Assembly: GCF_000090795.2 (NCBI RefSeq)
Contig: NW_003546417.1
Coordinates: 52,973-116,972 of the forward strand
Length of the DNA stretch: 64,000 nucleotides
Direction: 5' to 3'
Origin: Amphimedon queenslandica
Lineage: Eukaryota; Porifera; Demospongiae; Haplosclerida; Niphatidae
The translations under genes were made by a program, and so were the position numbers. Numbering within the stretch: position 1 is the stretch's first letter; the number at the start of each line of letters is the position of its first letter. Below the pieces are notes generated by a model. The model saw only the letters and a program-made list of their open reading frames with translations, did no database searches and was not told the origin of the DNA. Shown here piece after piece: positions 52,559 through 62,460 of this stretch.

Positions 52559-54343
52559 TTAAGGTTTAACATCAATATAGAAAGGGCATCCCCTCACAGG
52601 AATTCCCTCAAGAGGATCCTGGTGACGAAATACACTAATCATGTGCCTACCAGCTGTAAACGGGTGGAAATAAACTGTATAAACTCCTTCCTCGTTATTG
52701 AGTCGAACAAAGCATTCAACTGGTTCTAGGCTTGCAATAGAACAGATAGTTGCCTTAAGCATTGGCACATTACCAGCAACTTCTGTCCTGCATATATCAC
52801 GACTCTGAATCTTAAATGAGTAAGCTCTTTGAGAACGGACTGGATTTGGGAAAGACTCCAGGGTATAGTTTTCAATAAATGGCGTTCCAACAACCTGCCC
52901 AAGAGTACCACCGTCTATGCTAAAAGTATCATTTAACTTGAGGTGTATCCTTTGGTTCACATCTGAAGGCAGCATGTAAGAGTTCTTGTAACGATCAATT
53001 AGGTAATTTAAACCCTCATGAAAGCTCTCCTTAAGGAACATGAACTCTGTTGGTATTGCCATGTTCACAGACCCTCCAATGAAATCAACGCTCCTTTGAA
53101 ATGTATCCGAGATACGCTTAAGAGCATCCTGGTGATCTTTGAGGTTGTCCCATTTCCTCTTGTATACGTGGTATGTTTTATTGATGAGATCTCTTCTCTG
53201 CTGCCTTAGGCTGTCAACTAGCTTCTTGTACTGCTCATCAATTGCACGGTATGCCCATTTCTTATTCTTCCTCAGCTCTTTCTTCATCGTGTCAATATCC
53301 TTGATGGAATATTTTATTTTATCGTGCAAAGAATTAACTCTGTCAAGCAATTCAGCAATGGCAGGCTCTTCATCCTTCATACAATCTTGGCTCAGTAGAG
53401 TAAAGTTATTGCAGTCAGGGGTACACTCTCGCTGAGGGCACAAATGACAATCCCTGCATATGACCACTTTATGTTTATAGCAATATCGATCAACAACTTC
53501 GTCGGGGTGGAACTCGCAACGCCAGCCATTTCGCAAATTTCGCTTTTTACCATTTTTGTTGTTTCCCTCACCACCTTTGTTGACACAGATTAATAAATGT
53601 GATTCTGGCTCTGACGTGGTCAAATGACTACCCACACACTCAGAACAGAGAGGGAGATTGGCACACTTTGGATTACTACAGGCAGCAATTGCAGGTTTTT
53701 CCTTATCGCATCCGCCACAGAGAATTTCCCCGGCTTTCAAACCTTCGTGCAATTGAACACCTTGTACCATGTTCTTGAGGGATTTGTTTGATGGTGGGAT
53801 TCCACTAATACTACCATCTTGAGGATCAAACTTTATGCCAGTATAACGCCTACAGCCTTGAGGACAATGGAAGTCGTTAGATCTACTGACAGGATCAAAA
53901 TCATCATTTCTAGCTGAGCGCTGAGACATAGTTGAACCTGTAGTGCTGGACGGGCAGGGGCTGAGATCAAATGTTCTAAGAGCCTCGTTGTATTCTTTGT
54001 CCGAGTCTTCACTCTCTCGGTTTTCCTCTCCTTCCCTTTCACGCTCTCTCTCCGCTTCCTCCATCTGCTCTCTTGTCTTCTCTTCAAGACATTCTCTACA
54101 GTAGCTGTCCAGACAAGGTAGTGTCCTAGGATCATCATAGTACTTGCCACAGGAGGGGCAGTGCAAGTGATCACGAGTGAAGCTGTCTATGTCGAATCCA
54201 CCACTAGCAAAAGGAGAAGGAGCGGCAGGTGCTGGGATATCCTCATTCTCTACTTCCTCCTCCTCTTGGTCGTTTACAAGTAGATCTACTGGTGGAGGAA
54301 GAAGAGCAGGAGAGAGACGTAAAGGCTGCTCATCTGCTGCCAT
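52559..54343 (-). CDS. TRIM paralogue 2: RING, B-boxes, coiled coil, filamin repeat
   Basis: Single exon, 594 aa, ATG 54343 (MAADEQPLRLSPALLPPP). The RING starts at HCPSC near residue 58. Its fourth ligand position is Asp (LPCLDSYC) rather than His, and about 85 Glu/Arg/Ser-rich residues separate CREC from the last pair CPQGC. B-box 1-like CGGCDKEKPAIAACSNPKC, B-box 2 CEFHPDEVVDRYCYKHKVVI. Coiled coil to about 410, then IDFIGGSVNMAIPTEFMFLK-type block, and a C-terminal filamin/ABP280 repeat (EGVYTVYFHPFTAGRHMISV, RGCPFYIDV). The order matches TRIM2/TRIM3/TRIM71 without the NHL propeller. Inferred E3 ligase or scaffold. Confidence 0.9.
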   Translation of the reverse strand: MAADEQPLRLSPALLPPPVDLLVNDQEEEEVENEDIPAPAAPSPFASGGFDIDSFTRDHLHCPSCGKYYDDPRTLPCLDSYCRECLEEKTREQMEEAEREREREGEENRESEDSDKEYNEALRTFDLSPCPSSTTGSTMSQRSARNDDFDPVSRSNDFHCPQGCRRYTGIKFDPQDGSISGIPPSNKSLKNMVQGVQLHEGLKAGEILCGGCDKEKPAIAACSNPKCANLPLCSECVGSHLTTSEPESHLLICVNKGGEGNNKNGKKRNLRNGWRCEFHPDEVVDRYCYKHKVVICRDCHLCPQRECTPDCNNFTLLSQDCMKDEEPAIAELLDRVNSLHDKIKYSIKDIDTMKKELRKNKKWAYRAIDEQYKKLVDSLRQQRRDLINKTYHVYKRKWDNLKDHQDALKRISDTFQRSVDFIGGSVNMAIPTEFMFLKESFHEGLNYLIDRYKNSYMLPSDVNQRIHLKLNDTFSIDGGTLGQVVGTPFIENYTLESFPNPVRSQRAYSFKIQSRDICRTEVAGNVPMLKATICSIASLEPVECFVRLNNEEGVYTVYFHPFTAGRHMISVFRHQDPLEGIPVRGCPFYIDVKP

Positions 54344-54429
54344 TGTGTACTTTATTTATGGGCTGTCACAACACAATTCACAAAAGATCAATAATCGTTC
54401 ATTAATTAATTAATAGATTCATAATTATT

Positions 54430-54741
54430 ATTCATAGCTATTGTTTATTGTTGAAACTAAAAATTCTTAGTTCTGATATGGTTTCCATTATTTTTCTTTT
54501 GCATTTTTTTAATTTGCTACACATACATTTACAGGCACTTCCAGTCGTATTGCAGTGTGAATTGGCCTTACAATAGTATCCCCCAGTACCTCTGCACAGT
54601 GCACACACAAAATTTTTATGTATAAACATGAAATCATGATAGCTACAAAAGAATTACATTGAAAAGAGGATCTAGTAACAAGATAAAGAAAACTAACAAA
54701 AGTATAATGTAAATAAAATTTTACAGTCAACATCCTCTCTC
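54430..54741. repeat. TRIM 3' flank, copy a (duplicated with the genes)
   Basis: The sequence ATTGTTTATTGTTGAAACTA, then TTCTGATATGGTTTCC, GCACTTCCAGTCGTATTGCA, and ACAGTCAACATCCTCTC recurs at 56900-57235 and 62495-62800, each downstream of a TRIM gene's promoter side and upstream of the next copy's stop. It shows that the duplication unit includes non-coding flank. Confidence 0.85.
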
Positions 54742-54840
54742 AGTAGTCTTGCATAGCTGGCCAGACCCATCCCCCTTTTTGACAATTTGGACGGTTGTCA
54801 AAAAAGGGGATGGGTCTGGCTACGCAAGATCTAGACTACT
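54742..54840. mobile_element. 99-bp foldback MITE at a datable empty site
   Basis: AGTAGTCTTGCATAGC at the left pairs with GCTACGCAAGATCTAGACTACT at the right; inner parts CCAGACCCATCCCC and GGGGATGGGTCTGG also pair, so nearly the whole element folds. The two paralogous flanks (57225 and 62798) lack it and read CATCCTCTCACA directly, while CTCTC appears on both sides here, consistent with a target-site duplication. Confidence 0.88.
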
Positions 54841-54994
54841 CTCTCAGAGAGTAAACATCTAAATACTTATCATAGCATAGATATCAGATGCCAAATGCAG
54901 CGTGGTATACTGTAGATGTTATCAGGACAGAAGTTACACATAATACATTGAGTACTTACATGTAAGTTTATGCAGTACATTCACAGTCAGCGCC

Positions 54995-56807
54995 TTACAT
55001 CAATATAAAACGGGCATCCTTTAACAAAAAATCATCAAGAGGGCGAGTTTGAGGACGATACACATTAATTTTATGTCTGCCAGCTGTAAACGGATAAAAA
55101 TAAACAGTGTAAACTCCTTCCTTGTTATTGAGTTTGACAAAGCATTGGATCGGATCCAGGCTTTCAACAGAACAGATAGTTGCCTCAAGCATTGGCACAT
55201 TACCAGCAACTTCTGTCCTGCATATATCACAACTCTGAATCTTAAATGAGTAAGCTCTTCGAGAACGGACTGGATTTGGGAAAGACTCAATGGTGTAGCT
55301 TTCAATAAATGGCATTCCAACAACCTGCCCAAGAGCACCCTTTAAACTAAAATCATCATTTAACTTGAGGTGTATCTTGTCATTTACATCTGAAGGCAGC
55401 ATATCAGAATCCTTGTAACGGTCCTTGAGGTAATTCAAACGTTCATGAAAGCTCTCTTGAAGGAACATGAACTCTGTTGGTATTGCCATGTTCACAGACC
55501 CTCCAATGAAATCAATGCTCCTTTGAAGTGTATCTAAGATACGCTTAAGGGCATCCTGGTGCTCCACAAGATTGGCCATTTTTTTATCATGTATTTGTTC
55601 AGTTTCATTTGTAAGACTTTCTCTTTGCCTCTTCAGATCCTCAATGAGTTCCTCACAATGTTCATTAATTGTAGATATTGTCCAGTTTCTATTGCTGGTG
55701 AGGGATTTTTTCATCTCCTCGATTTCATTTATTGCTTTTTTAATTCTTGGTTGTACACCTTTAATTTCATCAAGTGCTTCATCATCAGTTGTTTTTTCTT
55801 GATCTAAAACATCTTCAGTTAGTTCCACATTCCCACAGCCTCGATGGCCTTTATTATCATCACCAAGAATTGAGCAGTTGAGGCATATCACCTGTTTATG
55901 TTTATAACAATAACGATCAACAGGATCATTAGGATGAAAATCACATAACCAGTTGCGGCGTTCAAAATCTTTCCATGATAGCGGCAGGTTTCCTTCCCCT
56001 TCATCTCCACTCCCATTGCTATTTCCTTTTGCTCCTATTGTCTCGGGATATATTATATTATGCCTTTTTGTTTTTGTTGCTCTCTTATGATGCCTTAAAC
56101 ATTCAGAGCAGAGTGGAAGGTTGGCACATTCAAGATTGTTACAAATAGCAACTGCAACGTCTCCATCGCAATCCCCACAGAGAACCTTACCAGCTGGTAC
56201 TTCATTCTTGAGTCGTAAACCCTTTACTATTTTGTCAAGGAATTTATTTGCTGGTGGCATGGGATTGATGCCACCATCTACATCAAACTTTATTACAGTG
56301 TCTTCAGGCCACTGGCAACCTTGAGGACAGTCAAAGTTGTCAATATTACTCAAAGGGTCGATGGAGTCTGCAGGAATCACTTTGCAGCTACGGAGAGTTT
56401 CCAAGTAACTTTCGTCCGGATCCTGAGGCTGTTCCTCGAACTCTTCTCCTGCCTGTCCATTTTCCTCCCTTTCCCTCTGCTTTTCCTCGGCTTTTCCTCC
56501 CTTTCCATTTCTCTCCGCTGCTTTTTCTCTTTCTGTTCTCTTGCCTCCTTTTCAAGACATTCTCTACAGTAGGTGTGGAGACAAGGCAGTGTCCTAGAAT
56601 CATCATAGTACTCAAGTTGCCACAGGAGGGACAGTGCAGGTGATCACGAGTGAAGCTGTCTGTGTCGAATCCACCGCTAGCAAAAGAAGAAGGAGCATGT
56701 GCTGGGATATCCTCGTTATCTTCCTCCTCTTGATCGTTTACAAGTAGATCTACTGGTGGAGGAAGAAGAGCAGGAGAGAGACGTAAAGGCTGTTCATCTG
56801 CTTCCAT
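54995..56807 (-). pseudogene. TRIM paralogue 3, RING frame disrupted
   Basis: Starts normally at ATG 56807 (MEADEQPLRLSPALLPPP) and reads to HCPSCG, where 5 extra bases relative to the other copies (near 56615, between GGCAA and GTACTA in the minus sense) shift the frame. A further frame change is needed in the charged linker near 56470-56540 before the downstream frame (DPDESYLETLRS onward) is reached. From about 56404 to 54995 the rest is intact: CPQGCQWPEDTV, B-boxes (CDFHPNDPVDRYCYKHKQVI), coiled coil, conserved block and filamin repeat up to DARFILM, missing the usual CPFYIDV ending. The RING remnant has the canonical LPCLHTYC. A translated RING-less product from an internal Met is possible. 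Either a decaying gene or a sequence error. Confidence 0.75.
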
Positions 56808-57358
56808 TGTGTACTTTATAGACTAGTTTATGGGCTGTCACAAGTTCACAACACAATTCACAAAAGATCAATAATCGTTCATTAATTAATTGAATATTAT
56901 TATTATTCATAGCTATTGTTTGTTGTTGAAACTAAAAATTTTCAGTTCTGATATGGTTTCTATTATTTTTCTTTTGCATTTTTCTAATCTGCTACACATA
57001 CATTACAGGCACTTCCAGTCGTATTGCAGTGTGAATGGCCTTACAGCAGTATTCCCAGTAGATCTCTGCACACATGAAATTCTTAATAATATTTATTTTA
57101 TAAACATGAAATCACAATAACTACAAAAGAAACACATTTAAAAGAGAATCTAGTAACTTTCATGCAGATATAATAAGATAAATAAAACTAACAAAAGTAT
57201 AATGTAAATAAAATTTTACAGTCAACATCCTCTCACACAAAGTAAACATCTAAATACTTGTAACAGCATAGATATACATATGCGTATAGATATTATTAGG
57301 ACAGAAGGTACACAATACACTGAGTACTTACATGTAAGTTTATGCAGTAAAATCAGAG
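56808..57358. repeat. TRIM intergenic flank, copy b
   Basis: 551 bp. 56880-57235 is the second copy of the duplicated flank (see 54430). Proximal to 56807 it shares the sequence AAAGATCAATAATCGTTCATTA with the 5' flank of paralogue 2. No coding potential. Confidence 0.75.
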
Positions 57359-59059
57359 TCAACGCCTTACATCAATATAAAATGGGCATCCTTTAACAAA
57401 AAGAGGTTGGGTTTGAGGACAATACACATTAACTTTATGTCTACCAGCTCTCAACGGATAAAAATAAACCGTATAAACTCCTTCCTCATCATTGAGTTTG
57501 ACAAAGCATTGGATCGGATCCAGGCTTTCAACAGAACAGATAGTTGCCTCAAGCATTGGCAAATTACCAGCAACTTTTGTCCCACATATATCACGACTCT
57601 GAATCTTAAATGAATAAGACTTTTGAGCATAGACTGGATTTGGGAAAGACTCCACAGTGTAGTTTTCAATAAATGGTGCTCCAAAGACATACCCAAGAGC
57701 ACCGTCCGCACCAATACCATCATTCAACTTGAGGTGTATTCTATCATTTACGTCTGAAGGCAGCATGTGAGAGTTCTTGTAGCGTTCCTTGAGATAATTC
57801 AAACGCTCATGAAAGCTCTCCCTAAGGAACATGAACTCTGTTGGTATTGCCATGTTCACAGACCCTCCAATGAAATCAATGCTCCTTTGAAGTATATCTG
57901 AGATACGCTTAAGAACATCCTGGTGCTCCACGAGATATGCCATTATTTTATCATGTAAATGCTTCGTTTGATTTATAAGACTTTCTCTTTGACTCTCTAC
58001 ATCTGCAATGAGTTCCTCACAATGTTCATTAATTGTAGATATTGTCCAGTTTTTATTGCTGGTAAGGGATTTTTTCATGATTTCAATTTCATTTATTGCT
58101 TTTATAATTCTTGCTTGTACACCTTTAATTTCACCAAGTGCTTCAGCAACAGCTGTTCTTTCTTCATCTACAACATCTCTAATTAGTTTCACTCTTGGAC
58201 AGTTACGATGGCCTTTATTATCATCACTAAGATCTGCACATTCAAGGCATATCACCTGTTTATGTTCATAGCAATAACGATCGACAGGATGAGTAGGATG
58301 AAAATCACATAACCAGCTGTGGCGTTCAAAATCTTTCCATGATGGTGGCAGGCTTCCTTCCCCTCCATCTCCGCTTCCATTGCTATTTCCCTTTGCTCCT
58401 ATTGTCTCAGGATATATTATATTATGCCTTTTTGTTTTTGTTGTTTTCTTATGATACCTTAAACAATCAGAGCAGAGTGGAAGGTTAGCACATTCATAAT
58501 TGTTACAAACAGCAACTGCAACGTTTCCATCACAAACCCCACAGAGAACCTTACCAGCTGGTACTTTATTCTTGAGTTGTACGTCCTTTACCATGTTGCC
58601 AAGGAATTTATTTGAAGGTGGGATGGGATCAATGTCACCATCTCTATCAAAACTTATTCCAGTGGGACACTGACAGCCTTGAGGACAGTCAAAGGTGTTG
58701 CTCAAAGGCTCAGAGTATTCATTAGTTGATCCTTTGGTGGAAACAGGAGTGAGGTTGTAAGAGTTACGGAGAGTTTCTAAGTAACTTTCATCCAAATCAT
58801 GCGGCTCCTCCTCTGTCTGCCCACTTTCCTCCCTTTCTCTTGCTTCCCTCTCCCGCTCTCTCTCCTTTTCCTCTCTCTGTTTCCTCGCCTCCTTTTCAAG
58901 ACATTCTCTACAATAGCTGTCCAGACAAGGTAGTGTCCTAGGATCATCATAGTACTTGCCACAGGAGGGACAGTGCAAGTGGTCATGAGTGAAGCTGTCT
59001 ATGTCGAATCCACTACTAGCAAGAATAGAAACAGTCTCTTTATCTTTCAAATGATCTAT
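57359..59059 (-). CDS. TRIM paralogue 4 without its own start codon
   Basis: Open frame of 567 codons from the TGA at 59060. No in-frame ATG before about residue 150, and the N-terminal leader of paralogues 2/3 (M-A-A-D-E-Q type) is missing. Homology to the other copies starts exactly at the codons for LASSGFDIDSF (about 59015). Otherwise complete: RING part 1 with LPCLDSYC, Glu/Arg insert, CPQGCQCPTGISF, B-box 1-like CGVCDGNVAVAVC, B-box 2 CDFHPTHPVDRYCYEHKQVI, coiled coil, GGSVNMAIPTEFMFL, filamin repeat ending KGCPFYIDVRR. The frame continues, with two stops, into the DEATH gene upstream. A pyrimidine-rich CTTGCTAG acceptor-like site sits at about 59020, so splicing from an upstream exon is possible. 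Confidence 0.8.
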   Translation of the reverse strand: MDHLKDKETVSILASSGFDIDSFTHDHLHCPSCGKYYDDPRTLPCLDSYCRECLEKEARKQREEKEREREREAREREESGQTEEEPHDLDESYLETLRNSYNLTPVSTKGSTNEYSEPLSNTFDCPQGCQCPTGISFDRDGDIDPIPPSNKFLGNMVKDVQLKNKVPAGKVLCGVCDGNVAVAVCNNYECANLPLCSDCLRYHKKTTKTKRHNIIYPETIGAKGNSNGSGDGGEGSLPPSWKDFERHSWLCDFHPTHPVDRYCYEHKQVICLECADLSDDNKGHRNCPRVKLIRDVVDEERTAVAEALGEIKGVQARIIKAINEIEIMKKSLTSNKNWTISTINEHCEELIADVESQRESLINQTKHLHDKIMAYLVEHQDVLKRISDILQRSIDFIGGSVNMAIPTEFMFLRESFHERLNYLKERYKNSHMLPSDVNDRIHLKLNDGIGADGALGYVFGAPFIENYTVESFPNPVYAQKSYSFKIQSRDICGTKVAGNLPMLEATICSVESLDPIQCFVKLNDEEGVYTVYFYPLRAGRHKVNVYCPQTQPLFVKGCPFYIDVRR

Positions 59060-59200
59060 TCAAATATCAACAATCAAATGATGACACACATCATCAATAA
59101 AACCTTTAATATCTTTTATAATCTTCTTAGTGTGTTCTCTTTTAGTAATTAGTTCCATATTCATTAATCTTATTCTTTCTTGTAATTCCTCTATTATTTT
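59035..59200 (-). other. Coding-like spacer between DEATH gene and TRIM 4
   Basis: After the TAA at 59201 the same frame stays open for 46 codons with coiled-coil character (ELQERIRLMNMELITKRE), stops once (TGA 59060), and then runs into TRIM 4. It looks like a former C terminus of the DEATH gene cut off by a nonsense change. Confidence 0.6.
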
Positions 59201-62200
59201 TTAATCATCTACTAATGGCTGATAGTCTGGCCTTGTCATTGCTTTAAGATGACATTTGCAGTCATCAATTTCAAAGGACATTCCTCTTCTCACTTTGCTA
59301 GCAGCTTTAATAAATTATATAATTATTAGTATAATTAATAAAACTACTCTAACCGGAATCAGTATTACTAGAAAGTGATCTCAAATACTCATTCTTCATT
59401 TTTGATAGTTTGTTTGATGATTCTTCATTTTCTTTTTGTATCTCATTAAACTGAGACCTCAATACAGTCAACTCTTCATAAAGTGGTTCTTCCTGTAGTA
59501 ATTGTTGCAATGCAACTACTTCCTAATTAGATAAGGTAGAAAAATCAGAAAATTGCTGAATATATCCAATTACATATACATGATGCATAAAATTATAGTT
59601 ACCGTATAGCGGGTTTATTTTGAGGGTAACAAATTTCGCGGATTTTTGAAGATTCGCGAAATTAAATTTTTTTGAAAATCAATTTAATACAGTACAAGAT
59701 GGCAGAAAAGTGGCAATTTGCAAAAATTAATTTCGTGAACCTCCGGATACAGGCCATTCGTGAAAATTATCATCCTTGAAATAAACCCACTATAATTATG
59801 GTATATTTAAAGAGGAATGATTAGATGTAAAGTACAGCATGAAATGGTAATTTCATACTATACAATGAATTGTACAGTCTGGTAGTATGACATACCTTCT
59901 CTTTGCTACTGATAGCATCTCTTAGTTTATATTCGGCTTCTTCAAGTATAATATAAGAAATAACCTGTACATATAATTAATACAAAACACGTTGTTAGTT
60001 TGTTACATTGTACAGGCACTATAATGTAACTAATAAAAGAATGATTATATTAACTGACCTCAGTACTTTGTAGTAAGCCTTGAACCTTTTCTTTTAGTTC
60101 CTATACAAAACAATATTCATAAAACAATATTCAATTATTATACCTCTTCTCTAACATCTTTTCTCCTCCATAATGTTAAGTTACCAATAGTCAGTTCCTT
60201 TAATCCTTGTCCCATTAGTATATGAATATTCTCTATCATCCTCAATACAGTAAACCCAACATCAGAAAAAGGAAAGGAGCAAGTGACACATATTGATTTG
60301 TGAGGCTCTATAAACTGAATCTTCAGCAGTTTACCGGACACTTTTGATAAAATGTCCTTGATATCCTGCAGCACATGTTCCTCAGGCTTCCAGTCAAAAA
60401 TAAAAGTAACTGTTTCACATTGAAGATGAGAAACAGAGCCAAATCTTTTCTCCAGACAAAGACTAACTGATATTGATTTGTAGAATTCCTTTAACTCAGT
60501 TCTATATGTCTCAATGTGTTCCTTTGCTTCAGTGATCTCCATTTTTTCAACTACACTATGAAGAAGTGCAATGTCAGTCAGAGAACACTCGTCTTTAAAA
60601 TGACGAATGATGCTAGAAATATCTGTACAATTCTCAATTTTTCTACTGAGGGAAGTGCTATAATAAGACAGGAACTCTTTGATGTCATCCACGTCCAATT
60701 TCCTCCTTAAAATTTTGCAAACATTATAAAACATTTTTGCATAGGACCCTCTTATTAGTTTAAAATTCTCCAGTAAATGTTTAGGAACAGGCACTTCAAC
60801 TATAAGTTTTAATAATAATTATAATAATAGTATTAAATAAAATCAGTAATACCTTGAGAAGACTCGGATGATAATAGTTGTGAAGATGAATTAGTAACTT
60901 CAGTGTCAGCAGTACTACCTACAAAAGAAAAGGACAATAAGTATAAAACTATGAACCATTAATTTTGATGATATACATGTATAAATACCAGATTGTGTAT
61001 CAGTTGGTATCTTGATTTCATTGGGAGTACTTGTATTATCTATAGATATTAATGAATGTATTATCAATTAAATGATTATTATTACCTTGTGAAAGTACAT
61101 CATGATCTACTTCAGGAGTAAGAAAATACTTACCTAAAAGCATAATAATAAGAATACAAAGAATAGTATAATTAGGACACTACATTTATAGACTCCTATT
61201 TCCCACAACACATGACCTCATAATTGGATATATTTATTGACTATACACATAATTTATACTAACAATAGCAAGAGTCTCCTATTGTGCACTCTATGCCCCC
61301 TGCTTCATCACTGCGTAGTCACATTCTGTTTATTTCTGTATTTTTTTAGTAGTTATTTGAAAATAAATAGCAATAACTACTCAAAATAACTACTCAAAAT
61401 AACTACTCAGATAAAATACGGAATAGCCAGAATTTGACTTTCCATTTCTACACGGTGATGAAGCAGACCATATAGCTGGTAGGACACTTTCCTCTATAAT
61501 TATTATCTACTCTTGACAATACTGGCCACCCACATGCATCAGTGTAATGGGAAACTATGAACAATGAATTAATCAAAATTGCCTTGACAACAAAATAAAA
61601 GATGCTGCAGTGATTATGTTATCATACTCACTAATATCATCCAGTATAGTTTGTCCCAGTGATACATTAGTACTGATTGTACACAATACATTAGCAAATG
61701 TATGTAAACTGTTGGGATCAGTTTGAACAGCTTCTTTGACAGCAGTTAATAGAGCCTCACGTTGATTAGGAATAGAGGGACTAGCTGACACCACTCTACT
61801 AACTGCTTCTTGTGTTAACATACGTTCAGTATAAAGTAACCAAGCAATAGCAACAGAATCACAAAGAGACTGAGACAGAACAGTATAACGATTATTAAAA
61901 ATATTAACAAGAACCTGTTGTTCTATGATAGAAAATACAATGATTATAGTTATATACACTTATGGTTGACCTCATGGTTGACTCACTCAATTTCTCAGCT
62001 ACAGCAGTTTCATTCATTGATCGTAGAGCAGTTGACAGTGAGTCCAAGTTGGCTCCTCCTCTATTGTCAACACTATCAGCTCTACGTAGCCAATGGGAGA
62101 GGCACTCTGTCAAACATTGATTCACATCACCACGATACTTTGTTTCAATGGCTTCCAGTGTATCTTTTACTAAACCTAGTCTCAGTCCCAACTCCTGCCA

Positions 62201-62346
62201 CTTTGTTCCTTGAAAGCTACATCTCTTCAATAAGTCAAAGACATCAATCAAGTCTCTGATATCTATCAGTGAAAATCAAAATGCCACTGAGATCATCTAA
62301 TCTAGTCTACTATATGACTACCTAAACAAGTATGATTGGAGGCCAT
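59201..62346 (-). CDS. DEATH-domain protein with helical domain and coiled coil
   Basis: Eleven exons, 598 aa: 62346-62322, 62262-61987, 61922-61632, 61133-61086, 61039-60989, 60918-60853, 60799-60144, 60100-60059, 59964-59896, 59522-59354, 59304-59201. Starts MASNHTCLD. Residues about 9-95 are a DEATH domain (LIDVFDLL, WQELGLRLGL, LEAIETKYRGD, CLTECLSHWLRR, LSTALRSM). Residues about 105-195 form an all-helical unit (LCDSVAIAWLLYTERMLTQE, LLTAVKEAV, FANVLCTIS) that may be another death-fold or sponge-specific domain. After three tiny Ser/Thr-rich exons comes an unassigned 219-residue domain, then coiled-coil exons. Role inferred: adaptor in death-fold signalling. It ends at TAA 59201, but the frame continues toward TRIM 4. 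Confidence 0.8.
59600..59803. mobile_element. TACCGTATAG-type inverted-repeat element
   Basis: TACCGTATAGCGGGTTTATTT at the left pairs with AAATAAACCCACTATAATTATGGTA at the right (short insertion in the right arm). Interior with TTCGCGGA/TTCGCGAA words. In an intron of the DEATH gene. Confidence 0.78.
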
Positions 62347-62372
62347 AGTTCCAGTAAGAGAGTTTCCCCAAG

Positions 62373-62460
62373 CAGGGGCGGATCCAGTATTTTGAAAATA
62401 GGGTGGTTGACTCACTTCAGAGTCATCATTCGACATGGGGCTCGCCCCAATTATTATAAT
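62373..62460 (+). mobile_element. hAT terminus remnant
   Basis: CAGGGGCGGATCCAG at 62373-62387 is the classic 5' terminal sequence of many animal hAT transposons. The matching right end (CTGGATCCGCCCCTG) was not seen, and the sequence passes into TRIM flank by about 62460. A truncated element at the boundary between the DEATH gene and the TRIM duplicon. Confidence 0.65.
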
